DNA of 64,000 nucleotides from Saussurea involucrata. Its lineage: Eukaryota > Streptophyta > Magnoliopsida > Asterales > Asteraceae. The notes beneath the pieces are model-generated. The model ran no database searches and was not told where the DNA came from. It worked only from the letters and a program-made list of their open reading frames with translations. The DNA lies in assembly GCA_033807775.1 (NCBI GenBank), contig JAWVWS010001017.1, positions 496,001 through 560,000 on the forward strand, read 5' to 3'. The translations under genes and the position numbers were made by a program. Shown here one piece after another: positions 11,076-22,700 of the stretch (its first letter is position 1; every line of letters begins with the position of its first letter).

Positions 11076-12061
11076 CTAAGTAGGCAGGTGAGAATCGTTG
11101 AGCATTGAACGTGCAACTTCGATGATAGTTCGATTTCTTCTGTCAGCGACTCCATTTTGTTGCGGTGTTCTCACTGAGGAAAAGTTGTGAGAAATACCCT
11201 TGCTTTCAAAGAAAGAATCAAGAGAACTGTTTTTGAATACAGATCCATGATCGCTCCTTATTGAGCGAATGGTCATGTTGTTCAGGACTTCCATTTTCCT
11301 GACAAAAGTGACGAGTTCTTCAGGGGTGTCACTCTTAGAACGGAGAAACATTACCCAGGTATAGCGAGAGAATTCATCGACTATGACCAATGTATATTTC
11401 TTTCCAGCGATGGATTGTTTGTTAACAGGGCCAAACAGATCCATATGGCGAAGTTGTAGAGGAGATGATACTGAGGAAACTTGCTTAGACTTGAAGCTTG
11501 CTTTGGTCCGTTTCCCTTTCTCACACGCTGAACATAAGGACTCATTGGCGTATGCGTATTGAGGTAGACCAGTGACTAACTCTTTAGAAGAAAGAGTATT
11601 CAGTGTCTTGAAGTTCAGATGGGAGAGCCTCTTATGCCATAGCCAGTTGACATCAGATGAGGCTTTTGAGAAGAAACAGGAGTTCTCAGTGGTTGTAGAG
11701 TCCATGTTTGTTACGTAAACATTTTCCATACGATAACCACTGAGAGCTATCTTCTCCTTTTTGTCAGTGAAAAGGCAGGATTTCTTAGTGATGATCACTT
11801 TGTTATCCTTGTCACACAACTGACTTATGCTTAGAAGATTATGATTCAGTCCTTCAACATATGCAACTATTCCGAAGGTTGTCGTACCATTAGAGAGTAC
11901 TCCGAAACCTCGGGTATAGCCTTTTCCATTTCCACCGAAAGTCACTAAGGGACCCTTCTCTTCCTTGTACTCAGTGAGCAGGTTCTTCTTACCAGTCATG
12001 TGTCTAGAGCATCTGCTATCGAGATACCAGATACCCTTCTTGACCTGCAAACAAAGGAAGA
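11076..12061 (-). pseudogene. pol: Protease and integrase core of B pol
   Basis: Protease is recognised by W-Y-L-D-S-R-C-S-R-H-M-T-G; the normal D-S-G has become D-S-R, which should abolish aspartic protease activity. Integrase shows the H-H-C-C zinc domain (H-K-R-L-S-H...C-S-A-C) and core aspartates in H-M-D-L-F-G and I-R-S-D-H-G. At the position of the catalytic Glu it has Asp (N-G-V-A-D-R-R-N-R-T). It starts just after the gag stop, past a TTTGTTTGCAGG acceptor-like motif (12042-12063). Confidence 0.85.
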
Positions 12062-14344
12062 TTAGTTTGACTTGGGCACCCATTTAACCATGGGTCCACA
12101 CTTGTCAGTGGTGGTTGAGGAAGTAGAAGGTTCAGCAATCTTCGCAGCATTTGAAGATTCAGCTTCAGAACTTGTCTTCACTTTGGTTAACTTCTTAACC
12201 TTAGCTAACTTTTCAGCTTTGGTGACTGTGGGGCACTTACTAGCAATGTGATCGGTAAGTCCACAGTGATAACATTTCCAATAGCTAAAAGTAGCTTTAG
12301 GACCATTTGCATGCTTACCCGTTAATTTTAAATGAGCAGGGCCAGCACCAAGTGTACCTTTGGCATTGGAAATGGGAGGAACAATCAGTTCTTCGGATTT
12401 CTTACCAATAATATCCACTCTGATTCTAGGAGTAGATCGCCGAATAAATCCAGAGATCTTATTCTTAGAAGTAGAGGGATAAGTCACTGAAGCTTTAGAC
12501 GCATTCAGCTTAGGTACAAAGGTACCCTTCTGAGGTTTTTGATTTAAAACTTTTTCTTTACCTTTATCTTTAGAGATTAAGGTAGGTTTTTCTTCAGGGA
12601 TAGGAGATTTTGAAGAGGAACACTAAGAAGATGAAGTGTCAGGGATAGAGGAGACAACATTCCAATTTAAGCATGGAATGATCAGTGGTTGGTTCTAGAG
12701 TATCAGCTTTGTAACCAAGACCACGTTTGTCACTCAGGGGAATCTGAGACTTGAGGATTTACACCATCCTTCAACAGTAGCTTTTTCATCTTTCAATGCA
12801 GCGATAGCTTCTTCGCGTTCGATTTTGACTAGTTGATTTATATGAACTTGATCTTTTAAATCTTCTTCAATTTTAGAAAGCTTTTCTATTTGAAGGTGAC
12901 AGTTTTTAAGTTGTTCAGCAAGATCAAGGTTTTGATTTTCAACAACAGTTTTGCCTTTCATAGCATCATATAAGCTTATAGTCAGGAGATCGATCTTTCG
13001 AAGACTATCAACTTCATCAAGATTTGAAATGTGTGTAAAGAAAGAAGGTGATACCTTGGTAGCAGAGGTTGAAGTAGAGGGAATGTCATAATTTTCTTCC
13101 TCATCTTCAATTTTGGCCATGAGACAGAGATTGGCCTCATCATCATCTTCAGAGTCAGATGATTCTTCTTCATCAGAAGCAGCCCAATCATAGTCAACCA
13201 TCAGGCCTTTGCCTTTCTTCTTAAAGCCTTTCAGCTTTGCATACTTTTCTTTCAGCTTTTGATACTTGTCATCTCTAGCCCTGGGGTTAGAGGATTTCTT
13301 GGAGAAAACTGAGGTTCTAGAAACTTTCTTTGACCTGCACTCGCTAGCAAAATGTCCTATCTTTTCACAGTTATAGCAAGTAGCAGTAGCCTTATCAACA
13401 GGGGTTGATGATCTAAGCTTGTCAGTGAGAGCGAGAGGTTTGTTCTTTCTGAAATTTTTCTTTTTGGCGAATCTCCTGAATTTATTAGATAGGAGAGCCA
13501 TAGATTCATCAAAATCTGAAGAGTCAGGATCTGATGAGCATTCAGAGTTAGTCTCCAACTCAGTGATAGTAACAGTAGATCGCTGAGTGGAAGGTGACTC
13601 TAAGATTAAATCAACAAGGGTGCTTTTGGAATATTTTACACGATTCTTCTTAAGATGACTCGACTACTCATGATTGAGCATAGTGCCATATAAGGTAGAA
13701 GGAGTCATTGATTTTAGATCCTTTGACAGCTTGAGACACATAGAATAACTGTCCCAGCTTTCCAGTAAACATTCTAAGAACTTTGTCAGAATTTCAAAGT
13801 TAGAATATTCCTTACCAATGGTCTTTAGATCAATTATTAAGCAGTTAAAGCGTTGGTGAAATTCAGAGAGAGTTTCATTCTTACCACAAAAGAAGCTTTC
13901 GTACTATCTTACCAGGTTGATCTTTCTTGAGTCCTGGACATCAGATGTACCTTCATATTGAACATAGATTGTGTCCCACATGGCTCTGGAGGTTTTTAGA
14001 TTCATGACGGAATGGTAGACTTCGTCAGGAAAAGCCATAGAGAGAATAGATCTGGCTTTAGTGTCGATAGCCACTTTCTTCTTATCTTCATTAGTCCACA
14101 TATGAATTTCCTTGGGAACTAATCTTTCAGGAATGGCAGCTCTATTAGCAATGCCTGGAACTTCAGGATCAATTCTAACAGGAATATATGGGCCGTTTTC
14201 GATGTAATAAGGCATAGTAGGGTCTACACCTTCTAAGAAGAGAATCATCCTATTTTTCCATAGATTGAAGTTATCTTTGGAAAATCTGGGAGGGTTTGCA
14301 AGAGAACCATTATCAATATAGTTTGTGTTTGTGTTGGTAGCCAT
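12062..14344 (-). pseudogene. gag: Gag polyprotein of B, broken by stops
   Basis: The start is the ATG at 14344 (M-A-T-N-T-N). The front half resembles the copia Gag capsid region (F-S-K-D-N-F-N-L-W-K-N-R-M...M-W-D-T-I). Stops fall at 13904 and near 13660, and the reading resumes in the same frame. A zinc knuckle C-Y-N-C-E-K-I-G-H-F-A-S-E-C lies near 13335-13380. An acidic D/E-rich region and a coiled coil follow, then damaged sequence around 12490-12735. A second zinc knuckle, C-Y-H-C-G-L-T-D-H-I-A-S-K-C, is at about 12232-12275, and the end is the G-P-M-V-K-W-V-P-K signature. Two CCHC boxes so far apart in one copia Gag is unusual. It packages RNA when intact. Confidence 0.85.
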
Positions 14345-14411
14345 TATGAGAAATAGCAAGGAAGAGAAAAGATTAGTATAAGCAAGATCTTGTTTATGAG
14401 ATTAACAATCC

Positions 14412-14423
14412 TCTCTGATACCA
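14412..14423 (-). promoter_or_regulatory. Primer binding site of B
   Basis: The reverse complement reads TGGTATCAGAGA, a one-mismatch form of the initiator tRNA-Met site, two bases from the LTR. Confidence 0.8.
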
Positions 14424-14425
14424 CT

Positions 14426-15079
14426 TGTTGGTCCCTGAGGGTTATACAAGTTTGTAGAAGGGGGGTTGAATACAAACACACAGGTTTTTACTTTCTAAAT
14501 TGTTTATTGATATAATCAAACAATTTACAACTTGTTGCGAAACAAGATTAAGGACTAGGCCTAATCTAAACAAGTTAAGAACACTAAGTTTCTTGCACTA
14601 GATTTAAGACAGAAAGGAGATAAGAATACTACGAGTAATATTCTAACACTAAGAGATAAAGAAGAAGATGGCCGAGCACTTCATGTTGAAGTAGGGTTTC
14701 TCCTTATATACTGCATGCATTTAATGCAAATCAGTATAACTTTACACGTGGCAGCAGCTGATTGGTTGCATGTTTTGACCTTGGTAGACAACCTAGTAGC
14801 CGCATGATGTACAGTGTAGAATCAGAGTTCGTTGTACGATTCTGGACAGAAAAGATGTCCGTTCTGATAGTTCGTACGGAGACGTGCAAGGGGATAAGAC
14901 AAAAGTAACTTGTAGAGTAAACTTCATGATCAATGTTCGTTGAACAATACTTTATCAGCGAGTGACAAAGCTCATTGAATGCTGAAGTCTTGTACTTGAA
15001 ACTTCACGTTGAGTGGACAGGTCTTTGGCTTCGCTGATATCCGCATCAGTTCATTAGTAGACTTGTCGCTGGTTCTTGG
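14426..15079 (-). repeat. 5' LTR of B, inner part (split by C)
   Basis: Starts TGTTGGTCCC next to the primer site and breaks off at 15079, where C begins after the duplicated CTTGG (15075-15079). It continues at 50609. Total LTR length is about 953 bp, close to the 969-bp LTR of F (55125-56093), with which it shares most blocks. A minus-strand TATATAAGG at about 14702-14710 is a possible TATA box. Several TTCGCTGA/ATCAGCGA motifs are present. Confidence 0.85.
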
Positions 15080-15361
15080 TGTTATCACCAGATCCGTGCA
15101 ACAATAGAAGAAATCGAAATATATGAACAATAAGAACAAATGATTTCAACTGGTCATCCCTGTCATTCACTTTCAGAGAGAATTTGCAATACAGTGTTTG
15201 AAAGTAAAAAGGATGATTAGCTTGTTTTTCCAAGCTAATCTTACATTAAATACAATGGGCCCGTGGTTAACAAGCCCACGGCCCGTTCACTAAAAGGCTC
15301 AAATTAAACAAATTCAATTCAACCCTTGAACTTTAAATCAACCATAAAACCTGCCCTAACA
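15080..15361 (-). repeat. 3' LTR of C, 282 bp
   Basis: TG...CA boundaries, TGTTATCACC to CCTAACA on the plus strand. Matches 50321-50603 almost base for base. Includes a GC-rich inverted block around GGGCCCGTGG...CCACGGCCCG. Confidence 0.93.
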
Positions 15362-18300
15362 ATCTCCCCCCTTTGATTTGAAGTTCGAGTTGGCGCTCTA
15401 GATCTCTCCAGTTGAAGACATATCTTTTGCGGAGCGCGAAGTGTACCTCGAACAATCTGATGGCGCGACGATAGTCGATGCGATCTTCAATCATTTCCAA
15501 GGCATTCCGAGCAATAGATTCATTCTGATTCGGAACATAAGAATACCTTGGATTCTCAGACTCGTGCTGAATAATCTTTCGAAGAGCATCTCTGACCTTT
15601 AGAAGCGTGCCGTCACAAAATCTGTCTACCTGACTGAAGCGCATGAATTTCTTCTCTTTTTGCTCATTTAAGTAAACAATCCCGAATTCTGGTTCCAGAA
15701 GCATAGCATTCTCGGGATACATGTTTAACTTAGGTGCTTTCAGATTTGGCTTGATCAGATTTACCTTCTTTGCCCTGTTCTCGACAGCCATTTGAAAATC
15801 CGTTAGATATGACATCATGATGGTACGGACCAGGTATCGACGAACAGCTTCGAGAGCCTTTGTAACTTCAAGCGGTCGGATGGTTCTTGTGCGAAGGTCT
15901 TTCAGAATAGCCAGGAAGTCGAATGGTCGGAGGTGTTGGAAGTTGGCTTCAGAAAATTTCCATTCATTACCATCTTCGCGGCGAACAGTGAAGACTGGAT
16001 AGACGATCCTCATGATGCGTCGTGAAGGGACGTTAAGTACCTCTGTGATCCGAAGTTTGGTTCTGACTTGACTAACTGGAAGACACCGCTTCATTGTGCT
16101 GATATATCGCCGTTGGTATTCGGGGCTGAAGTTGTAAATACCAAGGCAGAAGGCCGGCTCGATCGGGCAAAGCTTGTGGATGAACAGCTTTTTCAAAGAT
16201 TCCTCCAGATAAGGGATAAGTACCTTGATCTTCTCCCAGCGGTTTTGTTGCTGTTGAGGAAGGGGAGGAAGATCAGAAGCTGTCGTGGGAGGAGTAGTTA
16301 TCGGTAGATCGGGAGTAGTAGACTCGGGTCTTGTTGAGGATGTTCCGGCGGGCTGAGCATAGTGAACGGGGGATGCTCCATACAAATTTTGGAGCAGGAA
16401 CTGATCATAATCAATGTTGTCGTCCTCATCAGTGGGGAAGACCAAATTTACCTAGAGATTTACGGCACTGGAGGCTTTTTCGTACCATGCGTCTTCGGTC
16501 TCCGGGTTGGTTTCACAATCTGGAATCATATCCAGAATCGGTCTGTCTGATGAGTCAAAATTGAACAGTTCCTGTGTTGAACCCTCGGGGTTTTCAACCG
16601 TCGGGTCTTCTTCATCTGAAATTTCCATATATATAACCATGTCTGCTAGAGGAAACTCGGCTTCAGGTGCTTCTGTTGTAGTTGCCGCAGTTGGGGGTTC
16701 CTGTTGAACCACAGTTGTAGTTTCAGACTGGATTGGGGCGGCGGTCTCGGATAGACGTGGTCGTTTCTCCCCCTTACGGTGATCAGGATCATCCTGGTCA
16801 TCGTATTTCCGCTTCAGACCGCCCGCTTGACTCTTGCAGGTATCTTCGAGTGAGCGGACTCTCTCGGACAGCGTTGTGAGCGCTTGGTTGTAGACCGTGA
16901 GAGTCGAGTCAATGACGTCTAAGCGAGTGGTTATAGAAGAAGATGGAGCAGTGACCTGTGATCGGAGAACTGAGATCAGGTCTGCTTCAGTCGAGGCGGT
17001 TGTATCTGATTCCTGGAGCAGTTGGGCCAATAGCATCGTCTTTAAGGTATCCACCGAATAGATAGGTTGAGCAAATGTCGGTGGATGTGGTGGCGCGGTT
17101 TCGTCGTCAACGATCTTTGCTTTGCCTTTGATGGCTTTGGCGATCTCGTCGGTGACATGCTGTTCCAGTGCCTCGCGGAAAGCCTTGAGGGTGCTGTCCA
17201 GGGACCCTTGTGACACACAAAGTCGGGGTGAATAACTCCGGGACCACTTAGGTTACCCGTTGAGGCGTCTACCACATGGGTAGAGCCACATACGTTCATA
17301 GTTGGCGTGATGTTAGTTGTGGTAGGATTTCCCGCCGATCCTTGTGTTCCACCTAGAGGTGAAGACACTACGGTGGTTCCGGTCGGTTCATGAAGAGCCT
17401 CGACTTGGTGTTGTTCCCTTTCAAGTGTCCTAGCCAAAGATTGATTTATGTCAAGAGGCTCTAGACTCGATGGTGCACGAAATGAAGTCGAGACCGGGGG
17501 CTGCTGGTCTTTTATTTCAACACCACACTCTCCGAATGAGAGGTCGGTGGAAGTTGTGCTTGTTCCCCGTGTAATATTGAAACATCCGTCTGTCGTGAGA
17601 CGGATGAGTGGATGAGGGGGTCGTGCAATTGCTCCGCTGGGTCCACGGAGTCTTCTTCAATACCCCGTCCCAACAGATGAGACGGTGTAGTAGATGTGGC
17701 TACCCGAATATCGCTCGTTTGGGGTCGCTCATGAGCCTCGTTATCTTTACGGCTCGATCTTTCCTGGTTCAACTTTGAATGCAGTTCTCTCCGTCTCGCA
17801 TGATCTAACTCCTCTACTTGTTCTCCCTCAGATGTCCTAGTAACAGGCCCGGTTCCAGTATGAGGTGGTGATTCAAGAGGGATTGGGACATTGTAGTTTG
17901 GGTTGGGTCTGATACCGTGAGGTATGTGTTTCAGGCGTAAGGTACGGGTGGTATCGGAGTCCGTGGAGTCAGATTCCACGTCTTCAACATTGTGAGATGG
18001 TGAAGGGGGTTCGGTGATATAAGGCTCGGTCGAGTGATGTAGTATTGGTCTAGAGGATGGACCGGCTTGGGCTGAGCTGGAACCGGGTTGCGATTCCACT
18101 GCACCACCTACTCTCGTTCCCCTTCCTCTCACAACTAACGTTCCCCGCCCGACAGCCCCTGCTTGTCGGGCCCTTCCACCTCTTACTCTCGGACCCTCAC
18201 GTCTCTCGGGTCTAAGTCCCTGGGCAGGTCCCTCCGGCTCTGGCTGGACCATGGGATTACCTAACTCTCCCCTATATGCAACTACCCCTGGTGCAGTGGG

Positions 18301-19173
18301 ATCGGCGATGGCCAGTAGGGCTTCAGGGATGGGCATGGCTACCGCATCTGAAGCGTTGTGGATAACCATGAACTGGAGGTGTCTGATAGGGCATACCGGA
18401 TGTGTAGTACGTCTTGGAATTGCTGGATTCGCATCCATGTGTTGACGAACTGCGAGCGATAGGAAACGCGGGTATGGGAGGAACTTCTTCTGTTTGGTTC
18501 CGCCGATGTGTCGAATGGTGGTCACAAGTTCACGCCAGATGATCATGGCGAAGTCGACGTGGCGGTTGTAGCACACAGCGTGAACAAGTCGCAGGAAGTC
18601 GCCGGTACATTGATCAATACCTTTCCATCAGGCGAATAGGTAGCGGTTGAGTATGGTGAAGAGCGTGTACCAAATTGGCGCCAGGAACTTGCGATTGAAG
18701 ACTGATGGTCGCTGAAGGTCGGAGTTGTAACCAAGGGCACGCATTTGTGCGCATAGTGTGGCATCATTAACGGCATGATCGTACCGTTCATGGTTGTTGG
18801 CAGTGGCTTCCGGTACAGAAAGTAGTCGGCGAAAGGAATCGGGCGTCAGAGTAAATGGGTGGTTGTCTATCTGCGCCGTGATAGTCTGTGTGTTGCCAAT
18901 CGTACGGACTTGGGCCATCAGCCAGACTTGTAGAACGTAGATCAAAGGAACGTCGGCGGTGCGAGTGAGTGCCTCACGGATGGGATGGCGCATCAGAATG
19001 TCCAGAATGACCACGTGTTGTGGGTTGGGTCTGAACAGCACCGGGTCCAAGTAATGATTGTTTTCTTCCAATTCGATGCCATGGTCAGGGTCAACCAAGG
19101 CAGCATCTGCAATTTCGTCGATAATTTCCTCCTCCTGAGGAATATGGTCCTCCGGGTTTTGTTGCTCTGCCAT
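15333..19173 (-). pseudogene. ORFx of C, degraded
   Basis: Extra gene after pol. The start is the ATG at 19173. Domain I (19173 to about 18360) shares segments with A1 and B: H-P-I-R-E-A-L-T-R...L-S-V-P-E, V-D-F-A-M-I-I-W and L-P-Y-P-R-F. A stop sits at 18628 and reading continues in frame. A Pro/Arg-rich linker (18350-17512) includes P-L-I-H-S-S-V-S. A damaged stretch of stops and frame changes spans about 17510-17220. The next open part (17216-16452) has a predicted coiled coil and the basic block L-K-R-K-Y-D-D...K-G-E-K-R-P-R-L (about 16755-16820). After a stop at 16452, the C-terminal domain (16445-15333) shows V-R-R-E-D-G-N-E-W-K-F, Y-L-T-D-F-Q-M-A-V and R-F-C-D-G-T-L. It resembles both halves of the A1 C-terminus but is present once. 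The final codons lie inside the 3' LTR. Biochemical role unknown; nuclear location is suggested by the basic block. Confidence 0.8.
15362..15374 (-). promoter_or_regulatory. Polypurine tract of C
   Basis: On the minus strand AAAGGGGGAGAT abuts the 3' LTR. It also encodes the last residues of the ORFx reading, which continues into the LTR. Confidence 0.88.
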
Positions 19174-20695
19174 GTATATATCTGTCAAAACAGCACACAG
19201 TTAGGGACTTAGACGGAAGAACAAGTGTCGGTGCGTACCTTTGCGTTGAATGGCTCAATCTGAGACAGATCGAGGACTGGAATGGATGAGACAGGTACGG
19301 AATGGACACAACAGCAGAGTTTTCCGGATGAAAATGCCAAGATGTCCGGACAACACATGGTGTCCGGGTAAATGGGTTTTCCGGATAAGATAAGCAAGTG
19401 TCCGGATAAAATGGATTATCCGGATAGAGGTTCCCTGATATACTGAATTTCCGGATAAGATGGGATTCCGGACATCACACTATCCGGTAGTTGAACTTAC
19501 CGGAAACCCTAAGGTTTCCGGACAACTAGGTTTCCGGGAGTTTGATGTTGTCCGGATGGATATGCATAACATTGAATGTTCCCGGTTGAATCCGCATTGA
19601 GTTTGAACGTGTCCGGACATGACGAATGTGTCCGGACGAAACCCTGAGGATAATAAACGACCAAACGACCAGTGTGATTGCAAATATATGTGACAAGTAC
19701 CATTCTAGACTACACAGTGAGAGCCTATCCTATCAAAACTAGCACCAATGAACCACAAAACGTGTTGACCCGAAAATGAGTTTCGGATTCAAAGAACTCG
19801 ACCAAATCGGGTCTGTTTGTGGTGCAGTGTGGACGAAAAACACCGTGATAGATAGAGGAGCAACATACCTGATTATAGGGACTAAAAAACACCGTGAATC
19901 GAGAGAGAGAGGAGAGTCTGAGCGAGAGAGAAAAACCGTCGAGGGGTTTAGGGTTTTAGGGCATTTTTCCAGATAATGAAAGACAAAAGGAGTCCGGGTG
20001 CGTATAAATACCCGGGTGAGGTCCGGGTTCTTAGCCGGCCTGGATACCTGCCCGGTCCGGATTCTGTCCGGATACCTGAGGTGTCCGGATGTTGTCCGGA
20101 TATCTCTGAATAGGCCTTTTCCTTGAAATTGTGCAGGAATCTGAACTGGAAAAAGGACTTTCTCTCGCTCCCCCTCAAGCTGAGCATGGGGAGTTATCGC
20201 TCCCCCTCGTATAGTGCAGTAGAGTGTAGTGGAGGAGTCCGACACACAAAAAACTTGTAGACTTTTAAAGAAAAAAACTTGTGCCGCTCCCCCTCAAACG
20301 ATGACTATAACACACACGTAGGAGTGCCCGCACAAAAAAAAAACTTTTGACAGTAAGGAAAAAACTGTGTGTGACGCTCCTCCTCAAAGTATGAGGAAAC
20401 TTACCTGATATTGCATTGTGCTCCCCCTGAACACGAGAACATTTGGTGAAAGCACAGAGATAGTGAAAGAAAATATAGACGACAATATTAGAAAATAGAA
20501 ACACACGGAGAAAGAATGAAAAAAAAAATCGATATCTACCTAATAAATACAGAGACTAAATCTTGCGGTGTGACTAGAACAAGTAGAATACAAGTGCGAG
20601 GAAGTGTGTGCTCATGAATCAAGAGGGTAAACACCGGATGATGAGAAGACAGTTACTCGTTTATGTATGGAACTTGTAACGGGCACACGGTCGGA
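19174..20695 (-). other. Spacer of C between pol and ORFx: CCGGA cluster and repeated polypurine tracts
   Basis: I see no supportable gene in 1.5 kb. The part from 19315 to about 20100 is filled with TCCGGA-type motifs at irregular spacing. From 20160 to 20430 there are five minus-strand polypurine blocks of the form GAGGGGGAGC (plus-strand positions about 20167, 20199, 20286, 20376 and 20420). Each looks like a plus-strand priming site, although the real 3' polypurine tract is 5 kb further on. Confidence 0.7.
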
Positions 20696-22700
20696 TTAAG
20701 TCTTCAGATTTAGCATACCTAGCTTGAACACAAGAGTTTTAAAGCGTTTTTCGTCCAAGGCTTTGGTAAAAAGGTCTGCTAACTGATGTTCCGTATTTAC
20801 GAAGTAGAGTTCGACTGTACCTCTTTCGACGTGATCCTTAATGAAATGATACCGAACGTCGATGTGCTTCGTCTTGGTGTGTTGGACCGAGTTGCTTGAT
20901 ATAGAAATTGCGCTCTTTGAGTCACAGTAGATCGGGACTCTGACATATGTGAAACCGTAGTCTTTGAGTTGTGTCCTCATCCAGATGACTTGGGAACAGC
21001 AGCTTGCGGCGGCCACATACTCTGCCTCGGCAGTTGACGTAGACACGCACTGCTGTTTCGTCGATGCCCAACTTACCAGGCTATCTCCCAAGAACTGAAT
21101 GTGTCCCGAGGTGCTCTTGCGGTCCAACATGCATCCCGCGTGATCCGCATCAGAGTAAGCGGATAGGCCAAAACCTGTCTCTTTCGGGTACCAAAGGCCA
21201 AGATCAGCAGTACCACGTAAATAACGAAAAATTCGTTTAACAACATTGTAATGAGACTCTTTAGGGTTTGACTGATAACGGGCGCAAAGAAAAGTCGAAA
21301 ACATGATGTCCCGTCTACTGGCAGTAAGGTACATTAAAGAACCGATCATTCCCCGATACAATTTGGCGTTGACAGCCTTTCCGTTAGGATCGGCGTCAAG
21401 CTTTGTATTGGTTGCCATGGGAGTTTTCATTGGTGAGGACTGGTCCAATTGGAATTTCCGAAGAATATCCTGAATGTATTTGGACTGGTTTATGAAAATT
21501 CCTGTCGACAGTTGTTTAACTTGAAGACCAAGGAAAAAGTTCATCTCACAAAGCATACTCATTTTAAAAAAATTTCCCATGAGAGTGGCAAAGTTCTTTG
21601 CATATAAAGGACTAGTAGAACCGAAAATGATGTCATCGACATATACCTGGACTAGAATTATGTGGCCCTTTTCGTTCTTGATAAACAGTGTGGAATCAAT
21701 GGTACCTCGAGTGAACTCGGCTTCTAACAAGAACTTTGACAGTATGTTGTACCATGCTCGCAGAGCTTGCTTTAAGCCGTATAGTGCCTTGTTTAAGATG
21801 TATACATGATCAGGCTTCGAGTCATCCACAAATCCGTCGGGTTGCGACACGTAAACTTCTTCTTGGAGGTCGCCGTAAAGAAAGGCTGTCTTCACATCCA
21901 TTTGGAAGACCGTGAAGTTCTTGTGCGCGGCATAAGCGAGAAACATACGGATTGCCTCGATGCGTGCTACCGGAGCGTAGGTCTCATCGTAGTCGATCCC
22001 CTCTTGTTGTCGGTACCCTTTGGCCACGAGACGCGCCTTGTTGCGAACAACGATGTCGTCTTCGTCCCTCTTATTTTTGAAGATCCATTTGGTGCCGATC
22101 ACCGTCTTGTGCTTTGGACGTGGAACTAGTCGCCATACCTTGAGAGCTTCGAATTGATTTAGCTCTTCTTGCATGGCTATGATCCAGTCCGGATCTTCGA
22201 GCGCTTCGCGTACGTTCGTCGGCTCAATCTTGCTTAAGAAGCCGGAGAATAGACAGAAGTTGGCGGAAGCGCCTCGTGTACGAACAGGAGTCGAGGGATC
22301 ACCGATGCTCTGATGTAGGGGATGGGCCTTCGTCCATTTGGTGGAGTACGGAAGCGGCTGCTGGGTAGAGTGAGAGGTGTCCGGATCCACGTATGCACCT
22401 GATGGAAGGTCTTGAACTTGTTCAAGAGTCGCAGTCGTGTTTCTGGGAGGAAGTAGGGGAGGATTCGTCGATGGTTGAACAACTTCTGGTTCAGAGGAGT
22501 TCAGAGGCTGAGCATCGGTTGTAGCGGAAGACGAATCTGTAGGAGCGATTTCCGAGATTATAGGTTCCTCCGGGGGGATTACAGTACCAGGTGCAGTCGT
22601 ATCAGATGATAACGATTGAGCTGTCGCTATAGATGTTGACGGCGTACTCGTAGACGGGGGCGGACCAGATAAAGCGGCCGAATCCGTATTGCGAGCAGCT
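20696..22700 (-). pseudogene. pol: Linker, reverse transcriptase and RNase H of C pol
   Basis: A long open stretch (22390-20696, 564 residues) encodes W-I-F-K-N-K-R, N-K-A-R-L-V-A-K-G-Y, D-V-K-T-A-F-L-Y-G, A-L-Y-G-L-K-Q, the catalytic Y-V-D-D-I-I-F-G (about 21630-21655), L-D-R-K-S-T-S-G, T-A-E-A-E-Y-V-A-A and the ending L-G-M-L-N-L-K. These domains look catalytically complete. Upstream, a Ser/Thr/Pro-rich linker is open in the same frame to about 22700, but it is out of frame with integrase. A deletion near 22700 has removed the usual segment between the K-A-Y-R motif and the linker. This frameshift is the main break in C pol. Confidence 0.88.

Noticed and set aside
19739..20245. 168-codon minus-strand ORF in the C spacer
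   Set aside because: Sits on the CCGGA and polypurine repeats; no similarity to any retroelement protein and no counterpart in A1.
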